Origin: Paracyclopina nana
Lineage: Eukaryota > Arthropoda > Copepoda > Cyclopoida > Cyclopettidae
NCBI GenBank assembly: GCA_019096065.1
Contig: JAGUCH010000003.1
Coordinates: 2,728,001 to 2,792,000 of the forward strand
Direction: 5' to 3'
DNA: 64,000 nt
Below are positions 44,574 to 54,461 of the stretch, one piece after another; position 1 is the stretch's first letter; each line of letters begins with the position of its first letter. Under the pieces are notes generated by a model. That model saw only the letters and a program-made list of their open reading frames with translations. It did not search any database and was not told the DNA's origin. The position numbers and the translations under genes are program-made.

Positions 44574-45013
44574 GTTGTATTGAGAAGGTCAAATAATTAA
44601 ATGAGTGCCAAGCAGGATTTGCTCAGGTAATTCAGCAATAATAACTGAGGGTAAGTAATTCCACTGAGAATTAATTGGCCGGTAATAGAAATTGAAGAAA
44701 AAGTGAATCTTGAATTACTTTTGCATTTCATAATGAGCTATAATAGCTACTTCAAGAATCTTCTAATCTTGCACCATTATTTTTTTTTTTTTTTTGTACT
44801 GGATTTTTAAAATATTTGATGAAAAATGAGTAACAAGTGCCATTCGCCTACAAAATGCGTACACACGAGTTGGTAATTTTGAGAGGGAACCTTTCATTTT
44901 ACTGTAGGTTTTTCGTAGCATTGGTGATGCATCACCATTCTATTGGCATGAGTGCCGGAAATGAGATAAGGACCTTATCAGTGATATCGTGTAGGCTAGA
45001 TGCATTCTTCAAA
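44574..45013. promoter_or_regulatory. Divergent promoter region
   Basis: Lies between the secreted-protein gene (-) and integrin beta (+). It holds a run of 17-20 T at about 44780 and an open frame in the integrin phase from 44837, without features of coding sequence. Confidence 0.4.
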
Positions 45014-47839
45014 ATGAACATTGCGTTGCTGATTTTAGCATGCTCTCTACTGGACCATGCAAGTGGCTTCGCTCAATGCCTCAATCACTCCACATGTGGA
45101 GATTGCATGACCAGTCCAGACTGCTTATGGTGCTCTGATCTTGATTATGAGACGTCGCGGTGCTTTTCAGCATTGTCAGCTTCACCTTGCCAAAACGTGG
45201 TGGAAGTTAGCAATCAGATGGAAGTGCTCTCAGATTTGCCCATAAGTAGCTCCACTCTAATTAAGCCTCAAAGTGTAGTGCTAAATCTGAGACCGGGAAA
45301 GCCATATGACCTCGAGTTTGTGGTTCAACATACAGACGAGTATCCTTTGGATCTGTACTTTCTCTTCGACTTGAGCTTCTCAATGATAGATTCAAGAAAT
45401 ACGCTGGCTGAACAGGCCGGCAACATCATAGGTAACATCACAAAAGTCACCAAGGATTTCCAAATTGGGTTCGGATCCTTCGTGGACAAGGATTTAGCTC
45501 CATTCACGAGCACCAACAAGGAGTTTAATTGCCCTCAAAACATGCTTGATCAAGGCACGTGTAAACCGCCCTACAGTTTCTTCCATAAAATATCCCTCAA
45601 GCAAATGACCAAAGAGGAGTTCAAAGAAAACGTTCTAAGTGCGCCCATGGCCGGCAATGTGGACAATCCGGAAGGCAGCCTCGATGCTATGATGCAAGTA
45701 AGTTGGGAAATTATTTATACCAAAAAAGGCTCTTTCAGTTCAGCATTATATTATATAAATTATGCCTCCTAGGTAATGGCATGTAAAGAACGAATTGGGT
45801 GGAGAGATTTTTCGCGTAAAATCATTTTCGTGGCCACTGATCGCGATTTCCATCACGCTATGGATGGTAAGCTAGTTGGGATATTGAATCCCAGTGATGG
45901 GAAATGCCATCTTAGTGTGGAAGAAGGAGGAGAAGCTGGCTACTTTTCAGAGTCCAAAAATCAAGATTACCCCTCAATTTCTCAAATCAGCCATCACGCC
46001 GAATTAGTAAGAGCTTCATCTAATTTTTCGTCTCTTGATTGTTTAATACTGATTGTCATCATCAGGGGTCATTTCTCATCTTATTTGCTATTTCTCCGCA
46101 ACATCGAGACATTTACGAGGCCTTATCAAATGAGATAAAAGGATCCAAAGTGGCCACGTTAGAGCCAGACGCGAGCAACATTGTGCACATCATAAGTATA
46201 CTTTTAAAGCATTGACCATGAAATTTAAATCTACCGTTTTACTTTGGACAGACAATACTTATAAGGATTTCATGCAATCGGTTGAAGTGCAATCGATGAA
46301 TTTGCCAAGTGACGTTCAGTTGCAGTTTAAAAGTGATTGTGGCAATGGAGATATGCGAGTCACAAATAAATGTGAGAATATCACGGATGGATCCACGCTG
46401 AGATTTTATGCAACCATAACTGCCGGACAAGCTTTCCTTGATAAAGTTGGATTTAGCATTTACACCACTGGAATAAGCCAAGTAAATACTCCCAAAATTG
46501 GAAAGTTATTACTTCACTCACTTTTCGCTAATTTTAGAAACTAAATGTTGGTGTGAGGACAGATATGACATGTCCATGTGAAAAAAGCAGCCCTTTGGAT
46601 TACCCAGACCAGCATTGCAACAATCAAGGATCGCTGACATGTGGAGCGTGCTCGTGTTTCTCTGGATACTCTGGACAAAATTGTGAGTGCGACGAAAAAG
46701 ATTTGATTTCAGCCGGATCAGACGATTACGAGTGAGTATATCTCGTCGATATTATTTCATAGCGACTTCAACATTCAACTTTATTAGAGCCAAGTGTAAA
46801 GATCAAGAATCAGACAACCCAGGTTTAGTTTGCAGTGGAAGAGGAGCGTGCAAATGTGGAATTTGCAACTGCTACCCAACTCCGAATGCGAATGGAATGT
46901 TCTATGGGAAATATTGCCAATGCGATGATTTTAGTTGCATCAGGGTAAGAAATACACGGAGAGTAAACGTAAAACGCTATCATCGTCCATTTTTCAGAAT
47001 AACTTAGACGAGACATGTTTCGGACATGGCAAATGCAGTTGCGGTAAGTGCCAATGTGATCAAGATTGGAGTGGGGAGGACTGCAACTGTCATATGGTAA
47101 CAGACAAATGCATTGGACCCTACAGCAAAAAAGAATGTTCCAATCATGGAAATTGTGCATGCAACCAGTGCAAATGCGACACTGACACGAAGGGTCAACT
47201 GTATGCTGGTGAATTTTGCGAAAAGGAGCCAAATGAAGCACTGCCATGTGCCATTTTGGCTCCTCACGTCGAGTATATGGAATTTCCTGAGACTAATCAA
47301 CGGCCTGCCGATGACAAGCCTGTCTTTACACTAATGGAGGTCAATAGCATAGACCCTATTGTGGATAAAAAGCCATTTTGCAAAGTTCAAAGAAGTAACA
47401 GCAAAAGCTGCTTTTTCATTTTTACTCCTAGCGTTGAAAGAACTGGGCTTGGCCTTCGTATTTATTTTCACATAACTGGAGGCTTAAAGGAAATTTGCGA
47501 AATCAGCCTAGGTATACCGATGATTATAGTCATCATTCTATTATCAGTGCTTATGGCAGCAGGGCTGGTTTCAATCATAATTTACAAACTGTGCATACAC
47601 ATTTCTGACCAACGGGAATACGCAAGGTAAGCAGCTTTCATTTTGATTTTGATTTCAATTCAAATCATTGAATTTCTCTAAGGTTTATAAGTGAGAGGGA
47701 CGCGTTCAAGGCTGCTGTGCATGAAAATCCTCTTCACATCGCTCCAATTACAAAATACAACAATCCAATGTACGAGACTCATGACAGTTTTGAAAGCGAG
47801 TCATTGCTGCACCAAAGGAAGCCATATTCAACAGATTAA
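45014..47839 (+). CDS. Integrin beta subunit
   Basis: Cell-surface adhesion receptor subunit that pairs with an alpha chain and links matrix to the cytoskeleton. Eight exons (45014-45697, 45773-46006, 46066-46195, 46252-46481, 46538-46731, 46788-46944, 46998-47626, 47683-47839) keep phase and give 804 residues. Signal peptide 1-19, PSI domain from [19 protein letters not shown], beta-I domain with MIDAS motif DLSFS at about 119, cysteine-rich EGF repeats (about 465-640), membrane segment about 715-738, and a short tail. The tail keeps the talin-binding region (SDQREYARF) and the distal NPMY, but the membrane-proximal NPxY reads NPLH. The start was chosen at 45014 because it begins the signal peptide; the frame is open further upstream. 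Confidence 0.93.
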
Positions 47840-47929
47840 CACATTTACCAAGCAAAAAGTATTTTCCCCTCATAATAATGAAAAAGTGCATACCGAATTT
47901 TGATTAAAAATGCTAAAAGTGGTACTTAT

Positions 47930-48724
47930 TTAGTAGTCATCGTCATCTGGTGTCCACTCGTCGACTGATTCCTCGTCATTACTAATATCCTCCATGTCAG
48001 TCTCATCATCATCTATGAAGGATGACTCGTAGCTCTCATTTCCGTCTAGATCGTCAGATTTGGCCTTTTTCTTTCTGCCTGCTGCATCTTTGGCCTTCCT
48101 CTTAGGGCGTGGTTTCAATGAATGCTTGAACTCCATTTTGTGCTTGGGATTTTGCCTGTAGCAATCGATGCCATATTCACACTCAGGCTTATCGTCATCA
48201 TCATCATTTCCGCCGCTAATCGGCTGAAAGTCATCGTCTCCAGGATGGGCTTCATCTTGAAAGTGCACAGGGTTTTTTCGTATGCAATTATCGCCATAAA
48301 TGCAGCTGGGCCGTGAAATGACATTTGTACTGATTGCAGTTTGCTCATCCTCAGCGTCACCTATCATGGTCACTTCAAAAGCGTAACTATCCGGAAGTAA
48401 ACTTATTACAGTCCCTTCTCCAATTTCCACTCCGATATCTTTAGATGTGATTTCACAAAAGGGCTCTTCACTTCTTTTAGACTTCTTCGTGTACACTGAT
48501 CTTGAACCCAATGCTGAAATGGTAAATGAGCCACTCTGAGGGTGGACTTCAATGGCACATAGTCTTCTAGATATTTTAGTGTCTGTGATCCGAAGCTGCG
48601 GTCCTCTCCCAAGAATGACTTGACTACAAGTGCTACTGAATTTTAAGGCTATCTTGCCATCGGTCTGTTCCGAATCAAGCCTAGACAAGTAAATTGTTGT
48701 AGGCCTTTCTACAACAGTGGCCAT
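47930..48724 (-). CDS. APLF: Aprataxin and PNKP-like factor (APLF)
   Basis: Nuclear double-strand-break repair scaffold: its FHA domain binds XRCC1/XRCC4, the PBZ fingers bind poly(ADP-ribose) and the acidic tail binds histones. Single exon, 264 residues from MATVVERP (good ATG context ACCATGG). FHA domain about 20-110; two PBZ fingers, C-x5-C-x6-H-x5-H (CIYGDNC...H...H and CEYGIDC...H...H) at about 160-220; basic nuclear-localisation stretch KPRPKRKAK; Asp/Glu-rich end. It is about half the length of the human protein, lacking most of the middle linker. The ATG is 43 bp after the RMI1 stop on the same strand, and TTTCGTCTTTCAG ending at 48746 is a strong 3' splice site 21 bp upstream. Confidence 0.92.
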   Translation of the reverse strand: MATVVERPTTIYLSRLDSEQTDGKIALKFSSTCSQVILGRGPQLRITDTKISRRLCAIEVHPQSGSFTISALGSRSVYTKKSKRSEEPFCEITSKDIGVEIGEGTVISLLPDSYAFEVTMIGDAEDEQTAISTNVISRPSCIYGDNCIRKNPVHFQDEAHPGDDDFQPISGGNDDDDDKPECEYGIDCYRQNPKHKMEFKHSLKPRPKRKAKDAAGRKKKAKSDDLDGNESYESSFIDDDETDMEDISNDEESVDEWTPDDDDY

Positions 48725-48767
48725 GGTTACTTTGCAATAGGCAGCCTGAAAGACGAAAAGTAGCACA

Positions 48768-49979
48768 TTAGGGATTTTTTTTTGACCTTATTCGAAGCTG
48801 TTGAATGTGGCCTCTATTTAGATTGATCATTTCCAGTGCTGAAGGCTTGTTCTGCTCAATGCCTAATTTTATGAGCCCATTAAATTTGAGTAGATGGTCA
48901 GATATGTCCATTACAGCTTGCTTCGTTTTCTCCTTATCTTCTCTACCCATTTTTCCATATTCAATAGGCGAGGCACCGATCCATTTATTTAGGAGGGCAC
49001 TAGACAAACTCACATTTCTGCTATCAGATCCATCAGTGATGATGACTGAAAGACTCCAATCCTTAGCAGTAACGGAAAGTTTAGTGGCCAATGATATCAC
49101 ACATGCTTTTACGGTAAATATTGATGACCAGTCTTGAACACTTTTTGGCAAATTACTGAGGTAAGAGAATGGCTTTATCGATGCTGTGACAGGATTCCTT
49201 TCGGCAATTGGATTCGGCTCAGACGGTATTATTGCCTGGACTGGGCTATGCCTTTCAGTAGAAGGAGCCATATTTTGATTTCTGTTAACTGGACTCTGTT
49301 GCTGAGGCACTGTCACAGCTTGAGCAATAGGTCTATCAAGTCCAATAGTGCTGTTGCCATATTGTCCAACATTGTCAGTTCCCACAATTCTGGTTAGTAC
49401 AGCCTTAGTGCCAAATTCCTCCTCCATCTCTTCAACTCCTCCGCCCACGATTCGAAGGTTATTTTTCGATAGGAGAATGGTGCCCCTTCGAATCACAATT
49501 GGTGGCAAAATTTGCATCTTAAGGCCAGGTTTCATGGCAGAGGATTGTAACAACAATAGTGGCTCGTGCTCAATGGCTTCGATGTTGGAAAAGCCATCTG
49601 AGAAAAGGAATTTGAGCGTTCGGCTTGAAGATGTGTTTGGTTTGAAAGTGAGTTGTGTAGTGGTGTTTTCCTCCATATTGGCCGTGTCGACCTTCATTAC
49701 AGCCTGCAATTGAGCGTAGGCTGATTGAGCAATGTCAATAGCATACAGAAGCTGTAAGTGAAGAGTTTTGTTCAGTCGCAAAAGTTTTGCAGACTTCCAG
49801 TCTGTGTTTAGTTGCTTTTCCCCTTGCACACCATCTCCTCTGATATCGGCTAAAAGCCATTGTTCCTTAACGGCTGATAACAAAGAATTTCCATTCAAGT
49901 TGGGACTCGAGTCTTTGCACCATGATACACAGGCGTCTAGCCACTCCTTGGACTCAAAAAATCCAAGCTTCTGAACCAT
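48768..49979 (-). CDS. RMI1: RecQ-mediated genome instability protein 1
   Basis: Scaffold of the BLM helicase-topoisomerase III alpha complex that dissolves double Holliday junctions. Intronless, 403 residues against 625 in human. The N-terminal three-helix region and OB fold 1 are present (EQWLLADIRGDGVQ, ILPPIVIRRGTILL, LRIVGGGVEEME). The C-terminal third contains a conserved-looking globular segment but is shorter than the OB2 domain that binds RMI2 in vertebrates. Its stop is followed after 22 bp by the APLF 3' splice site, so no independent polyadenylation signal fits between them. Confidence 0.9.
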   Translation of the reverse strand: MVQKLGFFESKEWLDACVSWCKDSSPNLNGNSLLSAVKEQWLLADIRGDGVQGEKQLNTDWKSAKLLRLNKTLHLQLLYAIDIAQSAYAQLQAVMKVDTANMEENTTTQLTFKPNTSSSRTLKFLFSDGFSNIEAIEHEPLLLLQSSAMKPGLKMQILPPIVIRRGTILLSKNNLRIVGGGVEEMEEEFGTKAVLTRIVGTDNVGQYGNSTIGLDRPIAQAVTVPQQQSPVNRNQNMAPSTERHSPVQAIIPSEPNPIAERNPVTASIKPFSYLSNLPKSVQDWSSIFTVKACVISLATKLSVTAKDWSLSVIITDGSDSRNVSLSSALLNKWIGASPIEYGKMGREDKEKTKQAVMDISDHLLKFNGLIKLGIEQNKPSALEMINLNRGHIQQLRIRSKKNP

Positions 49980-50107
49980 GATTCAATTTTGGGGGCTTAA
50001 TAAGATTTCCCGCGGCGAGTTCAGCTGATTGTTTATGATTTGACTTTTGACGTAAAATGAGCAATGCTATTTAGGGCAACTATTATAATTTTTGTTAGAA
50101 GTTGTCA

Positions 50108-53100
50108 CTAGTCCATGATAATTCTGCACAAATCCCCGACATTCCTGGTGCTGACTTCCTTTGTCTCTAGGTTTTTGACAATGACAGCATCATCATCGTT
50201 GAGGTCATATTTGAGAACATCAAAAATACTATCAGGCTCATTGGGTACCATCAATTTTGCTTTTTCTCCAGGACAAGGCATGAAAGGTTCGACTTCTCGA
50301 GCGTTCACTTTGATATCTGGATTTTTGTCAATGCTGACAAAAACAAATTTGTCCTCTTGTCTCAAGATCTTTCCTACTGTTCCTGAAGGTACAGAATTGT
50401 TAAGTATCTGAACTGCCATTTGAGGCAAGTACCTCAACACATTCTTATCCTCCTCTTCATTTTGCTCCTCCGTGATCAGTTCACTTAAATCTTCTTTGTT
50501 TCGTGATATAAATTCATTATTCTTGGATTTTTTCATATCATCAGCATGCATGGCAACATTTGTAGCAGTCTTTTCCCTTTCTTGGTGAACTTTATGTAAA
50601 CATTTGGAGCCGTTCAAGTCATTTTCAGAGATTTTGTGACCGTTACTTTCATCATGCTTATTTGCAAATGACCCCATGACAAAGTCATCACGAGCTTTAC
50701 TTAAGTCATTGTCCTCATGATAGTCAATTGTTCCCACTGGATTACTTACAACAGCATCAGTTAGAACTTCCCCCTTGACTAACTCATCGAAATCTTCAAC
50801 ATCGTCTATGGAATTTTCCGTTTCCCGCTCCAGCTTTTTCTGCATTTTTTGGTAACGCTTCAATTCCTTGCCTTGAACAGAAGTATTAAGACTCTCAAAT
50901 GCTTTAAGAAAATGTTTATTGGCAACTAGGCCAGATGGTCCGTTCCCTCCACTTATGTCTTCACTAAAGGCCAACTCACTAGCCTTTGTAATCAAAGCTT
51001 TGAGATCCGCTCCAGAAAAACCCTCAGCTTTTCTAGCCAATGTTACTAGGTCCACATCAGGAGCAAGCTTCGGCCTTGTTCCATTCCTTGACAAAGTATT
51101 CAAGATAGAAACTCGTTCTGAGGCATCTGGCAGGCCCACGTACAAAATAGTCTCAAGCCTCCCAGGTCTTGTAATTGCAGGGTCAATGATTTCCTGCCGA
51201 TTGGTTGCTGCCATGATGTAAACACCTTTTCGGCCTTCTACTCCATCCATTTCAGTCAACATTTGAGTGACGACACGATTTGAACCACTATGGTCCGACC
51301 CAGCAGTTCTTTTGGGGCACAATGCATCAATTTCATCAAAGAAAATGACACATGGAGCAGAATTCTTTGCTCTTTGAAATACTTGCCTAACAGCTTTTTC
51401 ACTTTCGCCAACGTACTACAAAATAACCAAGTTACAAAAAACACCATCATAATTTAACGGTTTAGTAGAGCAAAATCTTTAAGTTTACCATGTTAAGAAG
51501 TTCTGGGCCCTTTACTGAGATGAAGTTAATGCCAGCCTGATTGGCGACAGCCTTAGCTACCAATGTTTTACCACAGCCTGGAGGTCCACATAGCAAGACC
51601 CCAGTTGGAGCCTCTAGGTGATACAATTTGGCCTTCTCAGGATGATTGACTCTTGCCAAGACACCAAGCTCAATTTGCTTTCGTACATGTTTCAAGGCTC
51701 CAACATCATCCCAAGTCACATCAGGAACAGTTGCAAAACCCTCACGCTTGGCAGCAGGAGTTATGGCTTTTATTGCCAAATTAAAGTCTTCCATTGTAAT
51801 GTTCAAGTCGGTGAGATCAAGAGCATCAGTGCAGTTGCCTAAAAGTTCCAGCCTTGATTGTAAATCTTTGGTTGTCTTTGCCTTTTCATCAATTATTCTT
51901 TTAAATGCCATTTTCTCAGCTTGCTGAATCAATGCTACAAAGTCTCTCCCTACATAGCTGGGTGTGTTCCTTGCCAAAAGGCTGATATCAACATTTGAGC
52001 CCAGCTTCACAGATTTAGTCAGTTTGTTCAGAATTTGTTCGCGAGCTTGTTCATTTGGAATACCAACAGCAACCTCAAAAAATCTTGACCGCAAAGCCAA
52101 ATCCAGATTTTCAATTCCATTAGTGGCAGCCAAAAAGAGCACTTGTGATCCTTCTAGACCATCTAAGCAAGATCTAGAAATAAATAAATATTTTCAGTAA
52201 GAAGCTAATATTGTCATATTACTATTTTAACCTGAGCTGAGTAATGATCCTGTTATCCATTCCTCTAGAAGCGGACCCAGAATCTTTTCTCTGGGCAATC
52301 ACTTCTATTTCATCCATAAACAAGACAATAGGTTGGCCAGCACTACTAGCTTGCTCAAAAATGGACCTTAATTTCGCCTCACTTTCCCCAGAGACTCCAG
52401 AAACAATTTCAGTGGCTGTCACTTCTAGTAGAGGCCAATTAATCTGACCAGCTATAGCATTGGCCAACAATGTTTTGCCACACCCTGGTGGGCCATGGAG
52501 CAATACAGTTCTTTGGTTGGATCCTGGATTAGCCTTGAGTACAATCATTAAATCAACAAGGGCTAAAAGAGTCTCCTCCATGCCAGCAACATCACTAAAA
52601 TTGACCTTAGGCTCTTTAAATGCCATGCATGCTTCATTTTTTTTCTTCTTCACTGTTTGCTTTTGAGGAGTGGGTGACATCTTAGGTGGCATGGGAGACA
52701 TTGAAATAAGTTTTTCCGCCTTTACCTCCTTGTTGACGACTCCCTCATCTGGGATATTAGCCTTTACAGCATCATTTCCAATGTCTTTTTCTACTGTAAT
52801 TTTAGGATGAGAATTCTGAACTGCTGGAGCAACTTTTTCAACTGAAGGTAATTTGCACTTTTCTTCATCAAGGTTAGGCTTCTTTTGATTTTTTAGAGAC
52901 TTTTCCACTTCCTTAGCCAAATCTTTCTGTCTCTGAAAATCTGATTTGGGCTCCTCTGCCATTTCCACAGCAGTTTCTGGCTCTTTACCTTTATCAACTT
53001 TGGCAGCTTCATCATTGGAAGAGAGGCTCTCAGCTGGTGATTTATTATCTTCTTTCATTTTTTCACGTGCAGAGTGAAGAAGGCTGTTGAACGCTAATTC

Positions 53101-53441
53101 AACTTGGCCTCGAAATTCCTTGTATTTCCTTCTGTTGTAGTCTTGATATTTATTGTGCAAAGTCTTTGCCATTTCTTCAATATCAATGAATTTCTAGATA
53201 AATCAATCGTAGTTAACATACGCGTATTTACCCGCATTTCATCGTCAAAACTGTAACTTTGTCTCACCTTTTCCGAGTTAGCATTAAGGTAATCTCGAAT
53301 TCTCAGCCGAAGTTTGCCCTCTTGAGATATGCTCGGCTTTTTCATTTCCTCAGCCATTTTCTTTCGATCAGGCTTAGCATCTTCATCTGAAGACGAAGAA
53401 AACTGATGTGATCGCTTCTTAGCACTCTTATGGTCACTCAT
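50108..53441 (-). CDS. NVL: Nuclear VCP-like AAA ATPase, with C-terminal extension
   Basis: Nucleolar double AAA ATPase that remodels pre-60S ribosomal particles. Exons 53441-53268, 53193-52232, 52173-51489 and 51417-50108, about 1040 residues against 856 in human. The N-terminal nucleolin-binding-type domain (LRIRDYLNANSEK...NKYQDYNRRKYK) precedes an acidic/basic linker, D1 with Walker A GPPGCGKT (about residue 292) and Walker B LFMDEIE, and D2 with a second GPPGCGKT and FFDEIDAL. About 220 extra residues follow the normal end (YQKMQKKLERE), including a KOW/Spt5-like beta segment (GKILRQEDKFVFVSI...VEPFMPCPGEKAKL). Oddity: near 51355-51365, in front of D2 Walker B, the frame shifts by two bases (AATTCTCTGCTCC), so the exon is not open as written; the two frames on either side are both clearly NVL. 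Confidence 0.9.
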
Positions 53442-54461
53442 GTCTGATGTTTCGCAATGTTCACCGATTTGTTTTGATATTCTACTTGCGGTAATACAGA
53501 GTTATGATATAGTATGAGTTTCAAATGTGCCATCTGTTGCAGAAAAACGCCCCTTCTGTGATCAATGATGTCTAGTTTTTAAGCTAAAAAAGCAATGAAA
53601 AGTGAGATAGGACAATTAAGGCATCGCTCGTTTTTAACGCATTAATGAAAAATGGTTCCCATGTACTATAAAGTTAACTTCAACTTCATCTTCATAGTGA
53701 AAAAAAGAAAAGGTTATGAGTTGAGCATAGAAAATTTGGGCATAATTTTTAGGAACATTAATCAAAATCTGAGCCAAAAGTATTCTAAATAGAAAATAAA
53801 AAGTAACTGCTACAGTACGGACAATTTAGGACAAGTTTTCAATTGCTTGGAATTTTTTCCCCTCATTTTTAAGTACACGCCTCGAGCTTTTTCGCTCGAG
53901 CCCTGTCCTTCACCATCCAATTCGAAAAGCTCCCTGAATCGGCGAAATTTTTGTTTATGAAGTCAGTATAGCCCCTGCCGTCGAGGGTAAATAGCGCCCC
54001 CTATTGTGAAAATAGAGCTAGTATCAACGCAGCGGCGTAGCAAAGGGACATAAGGATTTTTGAGTTTTTCTTGAGACCTATGGAGTATTTTCGAAAATGA
54101 TGAAAGTAAACTTATTAGTATTTTTATCAACAACAATTTTGGTAAAAAAATCTCTGTTTGTGCATGGCATATTCACCCAAGAACTCAATATCAATTGGAA
54201 CTATGCTTTTGGCAAAAAGAAAATTCTCAGAAAACACTAACATTTTGCAAATGTCTTCAAATGACTGCTCATGTTTTGGTTTTATGCTACAATATCATCA
54301 GTTTTTATATGAAAGCAAATGGAAAAGCTGCTGCATTCAGAGGCCTAAAATCAGCGGAGGAATTTTCAGAAACGCAGGAAATGAGCTCCCTCTATATTTT
54401 CTTACGCTCAAATGCAAGGCTTATACATATTGAGTACTGACTGTCAATTTGCTCTGATTTC
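53442..54461. other. Intergenic between NVL (-) and LTA4H (+)
   Basis: Contains the divergent promoters of the two genes and AT-rich DNA. ORFs at 54158-54440 have no recognisable domain. A palindromic CTCGAGCTTTTTCGCTCGAG lies at about 53880, similar to the centres of the inverted-repeat elements at 32.2 and 33.4 kb. Confidence 0.5.

Noticed and set aside
54158..54440. Two overlapping ORFs (91 and 81 codons) before LTA4H
   Set aside because: Overlap each other in different frames, no domain, no splice into LTA4H; a first exon starting at 54462 explains the gene.
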